NCBI RefSeq assembly: GCF_902148845.1
Contig: NC_043763.1
Location: 10,283,170-10,347,169, forward strand
DNA from: Salarias fasciatus
Taxonomy: Eukaryota > Chordata > Actinopteri > Blenniiformes > Blenniidae
Direction of reading: 5' to 3'
Length of the DNA stretch: 64,000 nt
Numbering within the stretch: position 1 is the first letter of the stretch; the number at the start of each line of letters is the position of its first letter. The notes beneath the pieces were generated by a model. The model saw nothing but the letters and a program-made list of their open reading frames with translations, was not told the origin of the DNA and made no database searches. The translations under genes were made by a program, and so were the position numbers. This document shows positions 10,140-19,819 of this stretch, piece after piece.

Positions 10140-12290
10140 ACAATATTTAAAGGTGTGTGTCCACCGTTGGATTAAGGGGGTGAGTTTTCTTGTTTTCTCT
10201 GCTGCCACTGCTCTGCCAGCCACTCTTCTAAAGACTTGCCACCCGAGGAATTGGGGCAAAAAGTGGCACTGCCGAAGTGGCTGTGGCCAGAGTCTTTGGT
10301 TTAATGCTGCTTCATAAATATGCTTTATACCTCCTCTGCATTGCCTGTTCCTTTGAGTGAAGTGGGACACAGACAGAGGCAGCAGGAGCAGGATCCACCG
10401 CTGCAGCAGGACACTCTGGAGCTGGAGCCACAACAGAAGCCGCTCAGGGGCAACCTGCACCTGCTGCCATCACCACCAGCACAGGGTTCACCAGGATGAA
10501 CTGGGGCAGAGGTGCAGGAGCTGGGACACACGGAGGAGGAGCTGCTGGGGCAATGGGCCACACAACTGTGGAACTAGCAGCACGTGTGCCCGGCCACAGC
10601 TTAGGAGCCTGTCGTGCCCTGTTAGGTGGAAGGACAAACTCATGTCGGGGCCCTGATGTGGAGGGAGCTTCAGTCAGCCTTTCCCGTGGAGCAGGAAGCT
10701 GTGAGCTGGCCACAGAGATGGGATCGTCAGCAGCAAGGTCCGAGTAAGGACACTCGGTTCTTGAGTGTTCTCCCACAGATTTAACCTGCAATCACACAAT
10801 ATAATCCTTGTGAATAACTTAAATCTTTTTTTTTTTTTTGTCAAATTAATGAAAAAAAAAACTATTGTGCTTACCACTGAGTGAGTGTCCTCAGCACAAG
10901 AAGAGAGTTGGCCCCCATCAGGGTGTGGCAGTTCATCATCAGGTCTCGGATGTGGTGATAATCATTTAGTACTTTAGTCCACCGAGGAAGGCAGACTCCA
11001 TCCTTCTTAGTTGGGGACTTGTGCAGTTCAAACAGGCACATGGCCTCAATTAAACGAATGGTGCTGGGCCACTGAGCTGGCCCCCCTGGATGACCAATCG
11101 GGCACCTCTTCACATTGTCCACCCCTGCGGTCACTCCTGTGCTCTTAGGAGCCTTGAAGTGTCTGTGGGCCAGCTTGGGCTGGTGTCTGCGTTGGTAGTG
11201 GATCCTCCTCTTGTCCCCATCAGGAAGTGCAGTCCACATGCTCCTCCAGGTAGTGTGCTTGACAGATGGATACCAGGTACTCAACCAAATCCTGAACCTT
11301 ATCTCAGCCAACAGCACCATCAGGCCCAAGAACTGGAGCCTGCAAAAGGAATTGTTAAAACACAATACACAGCATGTTAAATCTCAGAGTGTACAAACAA
11401 ACCTGATTACAGTTTAATAGTTTAAATTTGCCTCTAAGTAGTCTATAATACAAAAAAGTTTGTGTCCACCTTTGGATTAAGGGGGCGAGTTTCCTGGTTT
11501 CCTCTGCTGCCGCTGCTGCTCTGCCAGCCACTCTTCTAAAGACTTGCCACCCGAGGAATTGGGGCAAAAAGTGGCGCTGCTGAAGCGGATGTGGCCGGAG
11601 TCTGTGGTTTTAGGCTGCCCGCATTTTGTACATTTAACTGCTGCCTCACGAATACACTTTATACCTCCTCTGCTCTGCATGAAGTGGGACACAGACACAG
11701 GGGCAGCGGGAGCAGGGTCCACCGGTGGCAGCAGGAAGCGCCAGAACAGGAGTCGCTGAGGGGCAACCTGCCCCTGCTTCCATCACCACCGGCACAGGGT
11801 TCACCAGAATGAACCAGGGCAGCACCTGGGATGAAATGATTTAAATGCAGGTAGAAGGACTCCAGGGAGGTGGAGCAACGAACACATCGGTTGCAGCAGA
11901 GCTCCACACCACCCTTCTTCGGCAGACTTTTTCTTCATGTACAGAGGGAAGCCCTCAGGGTCCTGAATACAGATGATGTGCCTTTACTGGTCTTTCCAGG
12001 CCTGTTGGATGCATTTGTGATCCAGAAGTGGTACTCCCAGAGCATTCCTCCCCTTCTCACTGTTCTCAGTGAACACCTCAATCCTCCTGGTGGTCTCCTC
12101 CATTCCTCTGGTCCTCTTGCGGCAATGCAGTGCCACCTTCCTCCTGCTGATCGGCTTGTCCAGGGCCTTCTGAGACTGGACCAACTCTGCAGCTGTGAGC
12201 ACTGACACCAAAACCAGTCTGTGCTTGTTGCCCGTATTATTGCTCCAGCCCACAATGTTGGCAGCTGCACCAGCCAGGTTTTGGTGACCT
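10140..12290 (-). pseudogene. tandemly duplicated fish ORF family, mobile-element-like, unassigned
   Basis: Three coding-like blocks lie on the minus strand. Block 1 (about 10140-10790) and block 3 (about 11455-11830) are duplicates. Each ends with a motif that in block 3 reads KCTKCGQPKT, then GHIRFSSATFC, then GKSLEEWLAEQ, a Cys-x2-Cys zinc-like segment. Block 2 (about 10871-11345) encodes an Arg/Lys/His-rich stretch starting LLAEIRFRIWLSTWYPS. Block 4 (about 11830-12290) includes RCSTSLESFYLHLNHFIPG. I recall similar ORFs recurring in many fish genomes, but cannot place them in a named transposase family. Block 1 also has a Pro/Ala-rich linker (10500-10690). Frames are interrupted, so these are likely remnants. 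Confidence 0.4.
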
Positions 12291-12299
12291 GAAGCAGCG

Positions 12300-12661
12300 C
12301 TAAAGAGTGAGCAGCAAGAGGAGATGAGTCAAGGTGGAGTGGTCCTTTTTTTTTTTTTTTCGTGTGCCAAAAAAAAAAAAAAAGTGCAAAAGTACATTAG
12401 ACTCTAATGATTAGAGGATTTCAAAGGAGAATGGCTTCCCCAGCACCAGCCAACTACCCTGAGTGAATGTCTTCAGCCACCTTAAATACATTCACCTTAA
12501 GTGGGTAAAACCATACTCCCTAGGAGTAAAGCATATTGGCTCCCTGAAACTGTTAAAATCCTCCACTCCAAAATCCCACTATAATCTAAACAAAACCCAT
12601 ACTTAAGAATAAATGACCCAAATCAATAAATTGAATTCTAAACCATATCTAAAATCTGTGC

Positions 12662-12698
<37 letters not shown>

Positions 12699-13830
12699 AC
12701 TCCCACTCTAGGTCCAGTCAGGAACCTTCTTCAGTGGCGTGCATTCCCCCCAGGAAATCTTTTGGCCGGACACCACCCCTGGACACAACAGCAGAAAGTG
12801 AGTTAAAAAAAAGTTACACCCTTCACCACACTCAAACACCTTTCCACATTCACCACATGCACACCAACACCTAAAAGAGAAGCTAATTAAAAACACATAT
12901 ATTGCACATTCCTCTATTTGTGATTGGTCATGTTTGCCTAGTCTGCAGGTCCGCCGCCATCACAGCAGGTGACAAGACCCTGACCGGACCCACAAGCAAC
13001 AAGCAAGTTTTCAATAAATAATTTAAAATGACAATCATTGTGCAAATTCTTTATGTGCACTTTAGCTTTCTTAAAGTGCTGTGTCCAGTACTTTTTGGAT
13101 GAGAAAAAGTACAGGCCAGCAGCTGTCAGCTTGTGGTTATCACAGGCTGGCTGGACACAGACCAGTGGAATGGGCCACATTTTCAGCAACATCCAGAGGA
13201 ACAGAAGAGAAGATATTTGGAGAGGCAGGAGACCGAGTGGAGATGGTCAGAGGCTGGGGAGGGTACCACCAAAGGTTTGGCTGTAGCATCAGCTCTGCCT
13301 TCCCTGTTCTAGCTTTGGCCCTGAGCAGTCTTCCTGATCCAGTCCTGCTAGAATGATGGTAGGTGTTCACTCCATTGAAAAAGAACCTCTGCAGGTGGAT
13401 GGAGCACTGGGCCGGAAGTCTACAATGCTGGAGGGACAGGAACAGCGGCATGGACATGACGTGGCACTGCAGCTGTTGTTTGAAAGATCTTTTTTTTTTT
13501 AATGTATACAAATTTGCAAATCAGTATAGAACTTACAGGCTTTGGCTGGAGACGAGATGTTTTGTGCCAGCTGTGAAGCAGATGAATGCTTTCCTTGTAC
13601 CAAGCAGCGGCTTGCTCTGAGTGGCTGCAGGTGAAGTCAGAACAGTGATGGTTGCAGTGGAAACAGCAGCTGGAGCGGTTTCCAACCAGGAACTCATCGC
13701 GATCCCCTCCTTTCTGCCTCACAAAGGAAGAGGCCTCAGCCAGAACCTCCTCCTTAGCTCTGGCTCTGCCACCACAGTCTAACTCCTATTTACCTCTTCT
13801 GTTGGCCCTGTGAGGATACGCATCCATAAT
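12300..13830. other. repeat-derived region with a 35-base poly-C run
   Basis: Contains poly-T/poly-A runs (12347-12382) and an uninterrupted C run at about 12663-12697. On the minus strand around 13540-13720 is a Cys/His-rich open piece (SSCCFHCNHHCSDFTCSH) that may belong to the same element family as 10.1-12.3 kb. No intact gene. Confidence 0.35.
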
Positions 13831-13834
13831 CTAA

Positions 13835-14010
13835 AGCAGGGGTGTCCAAAGTCGGTCCTGGAGGGCCTCAGACCTGCATGTTTTCCATGTCTCCCTGCTT
13901 CAACACACCTGAATCTCATGAAGGTTCGTCACCAAGTTCAGCAGAAAGCCAGATAATGAGCCTCATTGCAATCAGCTGTGTTGAAGCAGGGAGACATGGA
14001 AAGCATGCAC
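13835..14010. mobile_element. MITE-like dispersed repeat, right end missing
   Basis: Starts GGGGTGTCCAAAGTCGGTCC. It has an internal inverted repeat: TGCATGTTTTCCATGTCTCC near 13877 is mirrored by GGAGACATGGAAAGCATGCA near 13989-14008, with CTGCTTCAACACACCTGA continuing the match inward. The expected mirror of the outer end is absent on the right, so the copy is truncated. I recall this as a common fish non-autonomous DNA-transposon layout; the superfamily is not proven. Confidence 0.55.
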
Positions 14011-14870
14011 CTTTTTGAAAACATGAAATAAGAATAAAATATATTACTAATCAGTATTTGCTTTAAGGAAATGCTGAATAGTTATTCACTATTCATTTAC
14101 TGCTGCCCTGGAGCAGTATTATGTTGTTGTAGTAATATTAGCAGTATTAACTACTCATATAATGCTGTAAACCATTTAATTTTTTTATTATGTTGGACCA
14201 ACCACACTGTCTTGGCAGCTGCAAGTCCGCCTCCATTATTAATACATTTGCCATATTTGCCATCTGAATGAGAGAATTGAGTCAACTGGATGATTCATTT
14301 TAATGTGAGCTAAACACTGATCACATGACAACTTCAAATCTCCAGACAAATAATTCTTTACGTTTTTATAAGCAACAACACAGTTGTACATTGGCCAAAC
14401 TGATAGGATTATTTAAAATGTATTATTTTTCAGATTAGCATGCTACATTTAGAACTAAAATATGCTTGTTAGTTATTGGAGATAACATCTTCAGACGGTA
14501 AAATGTCTTGAACAACACTTGAACAATTTACGGAAATACTTTGGAGAAAATATTCAGATGATAACAGGTTAAGCCGACTACATCACAACAATGTGTAAAT
14601 GCATGGTTACAAAAACATTAGATAATAGACTAACTGTTTTAGATATTATGAAGTTTGGATGAATAGAAACTGGGATAGCTAAACATTTGTATTTCAAGAG
14701 CATGTAATCTTTTTGGTTAGCAAAATCATGTCAGATGGGATTTTAAAAAAATCACCCCAGATATTCTGGTTTTGCACTAATCATGATCTTTAATCTTGAG
14801 AAAATAAAATAAATATAAAAGTACATACCAAGGTCGCCCTGTCTCTTTGCAATACATTAAATTTCGAGAA
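14011..14870. other. intergenic, nothing recognised
   Basis: AT-rich sequence without a supported gene or recognised repeat. Confidence 0.4.
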
Positions 14871-15500
14871 TGCACCTTGGAGAGCAAAGTAAGCCCAAAG
14901 TAAGCCCAAGCAAGCGTTCTGATTGGCTTAAATTTATCACCAAGCACTCTGATTGGCCTAGATGGGCTTGCTTTGGGCTTACTTTGCTCTAAGAGCAGAG
15001 TGCATCAGCCGAATAAGAGAGGTAGCGGGACTGAAACTAGCGCATTGCTTACTTTAGACCTAAACGTTCTACTGGTCTTGGTCCGATAAAATTACACTTT
15101 ATCTGATATGTGTTTAAGACGATCATTTGTCCTTTTATGGTGCACATCATGACATTTAGAGGAGGAAGAAGTGTTGTTTTTTTCTTTTTTTCTCAGAAAA
15201 AGGTAAACATCGAAAATAAAATGCTGGACATTTTATTTTTGAGAAGTTTTTGAAGTTTGTTGCCTGGAGGCAACAACCATATTTGCGCATAACTTAAAAA
15301 TCTTGAAAAAAAGGTTTATTTCAGAAACATATGCATAACATTTTGTAGATTCAAGAAAGTTTTGATACATGCTTTTTTTTATCTAAAACTTCATAAAAGA
15401 TGCTATTGGAAAAAAAAAAAGTCTGGTGTTTTCTATCACTATGAATAATTTGGGCCTCTGGGCCTCTAGACCAGTGGTAGTATGAGGTAAAGTGTGAATT
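14870..15500. repeat. partial copy D of the tRNA-Ala unit
   Basis: A fragment of the spacer core (AAAGTAAGCCCAAAGTAAGC near 14887-14906, same orientation as in unit A) is followed by a GAGAGGTAGCGGGA scrap near 15018-15031 that matches the tRNA-Ala T-arm region. A forward copy of the unit's right flank then runs from about 15070 to 15490. A short inverted repeat (AAAGTAAGCCC near 14887 and GGGCTTACTTT near 14977) also lies here. The copy is broken and has no intact tRNA of its own. Confidence 0.55.
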
Positions 15501-15540
15501 AAAACCATTCATGGGTTCTTTAAGCTAGTGGGAATAAATT

Positions 15541-15613
15541 TGGAGGATGCGGGCATCGATCCCGCTACCTCTCGCATGCTAAGCGAGCGCTCTACCATCT
15601 GAGCTAATCCCCC
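15541..15613 (-). tRNA. tRNA-Ala (AGC), left copy of unit B
   Basis: A 73-base intact cloverleaf, identical to 2435-2507 including the CAGATGG D-loop variant. Anticodon AGC, complete A and B boxes, discriminator A. The sequence just 3' of it (AAATTTATTCCC) has no run of four T. Confidence 0.85.
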
Positions 15614-16263
15614 GGATGTAACAACTCCCTGGGCCAATTTTACTTGTGGAACTCTGCTGCCCCCTGGTGGTTCTATATTTGTTTGATATCTTGGTAAAAT
15701 GATAAGTGATAATAATAACAGTTAACTGGTGATATAGCAGGCTCCACGCACTCAAAATTGAAAAAGTCACATTTAGAAAAGTGAAGCTTCTGCAAACGTT
15801 TCTAAATGTTTTCATGGTGTTGTCCTGACACCTGCTGGTCCGGAGAGAAACTCACATCCTGTTGGATTGTTCAGCAGATTGCTGTAGTTTAAAACTCTGA
15901 TGATATTAAATATAACGACAACTAAGTGCAGGTTTTGAAATGTGTGCTTCAGTACCTGTAACTGAGTCAAAACAGTGTTGTTTAACTGCACTTGGAGGAC
16001 TAATGTCCATCATGGTACTCCATCAATTTCTTTTATAATTCAATGAAATATAAAACATGCATTCTTCATTACTTTTACCACAAACAACGTACTGACCTAT
16101 ATTGTTATTGTTGTCGAGTTAAATGTGCATTATAACACTTCAAATAGATATACTGTATGTTGACTTTTTTGATTGAAGACATACATTTCTCCAAATATGT
16201 TGGTGAACAGAGATGGAGATTTGAAAATAATAAAGGGGCTGGCCCTTTTGGATCAGCCAATTA

Positions 16264-16292
16264 TTTGGACCGTGCGGGAATCGATGCTATTA
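16264..16292 (-). pseudogene. degraded tRNA-Ala 3'-half remnant in spacer B
   Basis: GTGCGGGAATCGATGC resembles the ATGCGGGCATCGATCCC of the intact minus-strand tRNA copies. It is the inverted counterpart of the remnant near 3138-3168 and supports the spacer inversion. Confidence 0.45.
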
Positions 16293-16943
16293 CTTTATTA
16301 GAGCGTGTTGTTCGAGCACATTAAGATCATTTATGGCCAATCAGACTGCTTGCTGATAAACGTGAGCCCGTTCATCGTCCAATCAGAACGCTTGCTTGGG
16401 CTTACTTTGGGCTTACTTTGGTCTCCCACGCGTATGCACGAATCAATATTTTTTTCTGCAGTCTTTGCCTCCCAAAGAAGATGTATTTATGCTGTAACCA
16501 TTGAATGTTTACTGAATGCAAACATAAAATTATAAATGCTGGTGAACAGAGAGGTAGATTTTGTTGAGTTACAACAATCTACTGAACAACCCAGCAGGAT
16601 GTCAGTTTCACTCACGACCAGCAGGTGTCAGGACAACACGATGAAAAGATTTAGAAACTTTTGTAGAAGCTGCACTTTTATAAATGTGAGTGTGTGGAGC
16701 CACCACGGTTTTGTCAGCAGTATCACTATTCCATCATTATTACCTCCAAACCATGCGCGTTTGACCTGATGTGGTTGACCTACAGCGGTACTTTTGGAAA
16801 AAGCTGTGTGGACATGACCCTGTGTTTTCAGAGGCCTGCTCAGGAAGCAGGATGTTAAGTCAATGTCGAACCAGCAGGTGGCAGCAGCACATCGTATGTG
16901 GTTTGACTCGCCGATTTTTCTGGCTTTTTGTTTTTACGTCAGT

Positions 16944-17016
16944 GGGGGATTAGCTCAAATGGTAGAGCGCTCGCTTAGCATGCGAGAGGTAGCGGGATCG
17001 ATGCCCGCATCCTCCA
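16944..17016 (+). tRNA. tRNA-Ala (AGC), right copy of unit B
   Basis: A 73-base intact cloverleaf, identical to 3704-3776 including the CAAATGG D-loop variant. Anticodon AGC. The immediate 3' sequence AATGTTATTGTC lacks a T4 stop signal. Confidence 0.85.
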
Positions 17017-17760
17017 ATGTTATTGTCTTCCGTTGAAAGAACGATTGATTATTTGAAATCGTATTAGTGTAAACTTCACAACAATTTAGTTCATTGCTTA
17101 ATTTGAAGCTGACATTCTCCTGGTGTGGTTCTGGTACGATCAGAATTTATCCGTCATGTGTTTGACACTATAATTGAACCTTTCATGATACACATGATAA
17201 TGTCAATTCAGGGGAAAAGGAGTGTTTTTTATTTTCTCTGAAATATAAATATAATATATATGTATAAATATGTAAATATAAATATAACCAAAATAAAATT
17301 TTGTCCATTTTATTTTTGGGGAGACGTTTTTGAAGTTTGTTGTCTGGAGGCAAAATTGTACCATAACTGAGCATCATAGTAATTATAATTGAGCATTTCA
17401 AAAAGAAAAGTTCATTTCATAAACATATGGAAATATTTAATAACTTTATCAGGTTTCAATACATGCTATTTTTCATTTGAAACTTCATTAAAGACGCTCT
17501 TGCTGTTTGTGGAGCACACTGTCCAACAAGTACCGGTAACTCATTAAACTTAATGCAAACTACTTATCAAAACAGAGACTGTAACTATCTGCAAAGTAAA
17601 AAAACTGTCATCATCAGGTGTTTTCTGTCACTACCTAATTTTAATAATTAGGGCCGCTGAGCCTGTTCTAGACCAGAGCTAGTTTGAAGGTGTTCCGCGC
17701 TTTTCAGACCTTTCTTTGATTACACAAGGATCAACTTCAGCTTTGAGTTTAGGCAACCTG
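17017..17760 (+). repeat. right flank of tRNA-Ala unit, copy B
   Basis: Homologous and same-orientation with 3777-4680 (GTGTGGTTCTGGTACGAT, GAAGTTTGTTGTCTGGAGGC, GGTGTTTTCTGTCACTACC). AT-rich, with a local ATATATAAATA run near 17240-17285. No coding signal. Confidence 0.65.
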
Positions 17761-17783
17761 TGCTGACCGAGTACTCCCATTGT

Positions 17784-18226
17784 GTTCTTAGTAGTGCTGT
17801 CAATCGATTAAAAAAAAATTTAACTAATTAATCACAACTCTGACCATAGTTACTCGCTATTAAATGTGCAATTTGTGAATTTGTAACCAACACAGAAAAT
17901 CACCAAAACATAAATGGCCACAAGAGGATATTTGTAACATTTTCAAGCTTCAAATGCACCAGTACTGAACAGGAATGGAAAAATGTCCCATAATGCACCT
18001 GCACAAAAACAATGTCCCATAATGGACCTGTGCTGCACAGGAATGGAAAAATGTCACATAATGCACCTGTGCTGCACAGGGGTGAAACTAAGTCTCAATG
18101 ACAGTAAAATGAGTTTTGTCTCCGAGCCAACTTCTGTGATTAAGCGTGATTTACAAAAAATCTTTGACAGCCCTCCATGAATTAATAGTGATTAATGCGA
18201 TTAAAATCGACAGCACTAGTTCTTAC
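17784..18226. mobile_element. hAT-like MITE with 8-base target-site duplication
   Basis: Element 17792-18218 starts TAGTGCTGTC and ends GACAGCACTA (perfect 10-base terminal inverted repeats, with similarity continuing inward through AATTAATCAC/GTGATTAAT). It is flanked by GTTCTTAG (17784-17791) and GTTCTTAC (18219-18226), an 8-base duplication with one mismatch, as hAT elements make. Inside, at about 17964-18085, is a minisatellite of three or four units around CCCATAATGCACCTG. No transposase ORF, so it is non-autonomous. Confidence 0.75.
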
Positions 18227-18990
18227 ATATTATCAAGAATTAGTCCAATTAGTAAAACTGGGACATTCCCCAACATTACATAAAGAGAGAGACAGTTACA
18301 ACATGCTTGGTTTTTAAATTACTTTGACTTTTGTGACTGGGAGTTTTTCCTGTGAGTCACCATGACAATAGTTTTATCACACAGTCAAGCAGACAAACCT
18401 TAACCAGAAGACAATAAACTGCAATCAAGGAGGGAAGAAATGGAAAGTTTAGGCTTCATGTTTAATTATAACAAATTTTTTTGACCCATGATAAATCATT
18501 GTTTATGGGAACCTGAATGAAGTAATTTGCATAATATCAATTCCTGAGTGATTTTCCACAAAAGAAGTCAAAGAACAAATGGAATGTGTACATCAATCAG
18601 CTGAGTTTAGAACCTCGTCTCCTAGCAACACCTTGGTAACGTGACATCATCACCTCAGAATGATTTCTTCAGCCAGCACTCTGCACTTCCATATATGGTA
18701 AAACTCCTGCTACGTCACATTGAGGTCATGATGGGATCGTGTGGAAGAAAGTGCTAAAGCACTTCAAAACTGAGTATTTTAATTGATAATTTGTGCCTGC
18801 ATGGACAATTACCCACAACATAACCATGAATGATCAGAGTTGAACTTTATAGTGTCAATTCGACAAATGAGCTGAGTAAGCTTGATGCTCCTGTTATTCT
18901 AACAATCAGATATAAACTTTTCTGCTGGGAGGAACTTTGTTTCGCACCTGTCATAAGAGAAAGGAAAAATATTGAGGTTAATAAAAGCTA
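18227..18990. other. intergenic, nothing recognised
   Basis: AT-rich sequence with one plus-strand open frame (18830-19117) that has no recognised motif and runs into the duplicated segment described next. I do not call it a gene. Confidence 0.35.
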
Positions 18991-18992
18991 CT

Positions 18993-19819
18993 TCCATGTC
19001 ATACTTTTACTTGGAATAGACTACAACCATTTGTTTCACAACTGTTTCTTTATTCAAAACTCAAAAGATGAATGTCCTGTTTCCACTTCACTGGAGCATG
19101 CTGTTCGAGCAATTTAAGCTCATTTATGGCCAATCAGAATGCTTACTGATAAATGTAAACCTGTTCATCTTCCAATCAGAACGCTTGCTTGGGCTTACTT
19201 TGGGCTTAGTTTGGTCTCCCACGCGCATGCGCGAATCAATAGTTTTTTTTCTCGCTTCCGTCTTTCCCTCGCAAAGCAGACGTTTTTATGCTGTAACCAT
19301 TGACTATTTATTGGATGCAAACATAAAATTATAAATGCTGGTGAACGGCTCAATGGAGATGAAGATTTTTAAAAGGAAAAATGGTATTTTGAGGATGAGG
19401 GCATCGAACCCGCTACCTGTCGCGTGCTAAGCGATCGCTTTGCCTCTCAAAATCGAATAATGTAATGTGACTTGCTCTTAAAAAGGCTTTTGTGACACTG
19501 TTGAGACACTTCATGACTTCTAATTACATGTGTGATGTGCTACTGCTGGTTCGACATTGAACTGACATCCTGCTTCAAAAACACATGGTCATGTCCAGAC
19601 AGCTTTTTCCCAAAGTAACACTACAGCAGGTCAACCACATCAGGTAAAACTTGCATGGTTTGGAGGAAAAATACTGAAATAGTGATATTGCTGACATCTG
19701 CTGGTTGTTATTGCAGCAGCATATATCCATATATATCCATGTTTTAACTTGGAATAGACCACAACCATTTGTTTCACAACTGTTTCTTTATTCAAAACTC
19801 AAAAGATGAGTGTCCTGTT
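18993..19819. repeat. partial copy C of the tRNA-Ala unit between direct repeats
   Basis: About 75-85 bases ending at 19081 (including CAACCATTTGTTTCACAACT) recur in direct orientation, nearly identical, at about 19741-19819. Between them lies a copy of the tRNA unit: spacer core in unit-B orientation (19100-19345), a decayed tRNA, and inner-arm sequence in unit-A-left orientation (19500-19720, GTCAACCACATCAGGTAAAA type). The flanking duplication is too long for an ordinary target-site duplication, so tandem duplication or unequal exchange is likelier. Confidence 0.6.
19390..19452 (-). pseudogene. decayed tRNA-Ala in copy C
   Basis: On the minus strand the B box GGTTCGATGCC and anticodon arm with AGC survive, but the D arm and 5' acceptor are disrupted, so the stems no longer pair. 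It is a pseudogene of the same family. Confidence 0.7.

Larger units (their letters stand above)
15541..17016. repeat. palindromic unit B with spacer inverted relative to unit A
   Basis: The two tRNA-Ala genes point outward, as in unit A, and the right outer flank has the same orientation as in unit A. The spacer between them is reversed. Spacer landmarks appear here on the opposite strand and in reverse order: CAGTACCTGTAACTGAGTC near 15950 (reverse of 3507-3526), GTTGGTGAACAG near 16199, a GAGCGTGTTGTTCGAGCA block near 16300, and GGGCTTACTTTGG from about 16400 (reverse of 3012-3035). Simple inversion between the two arms explains this. Confidence 0.7.
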
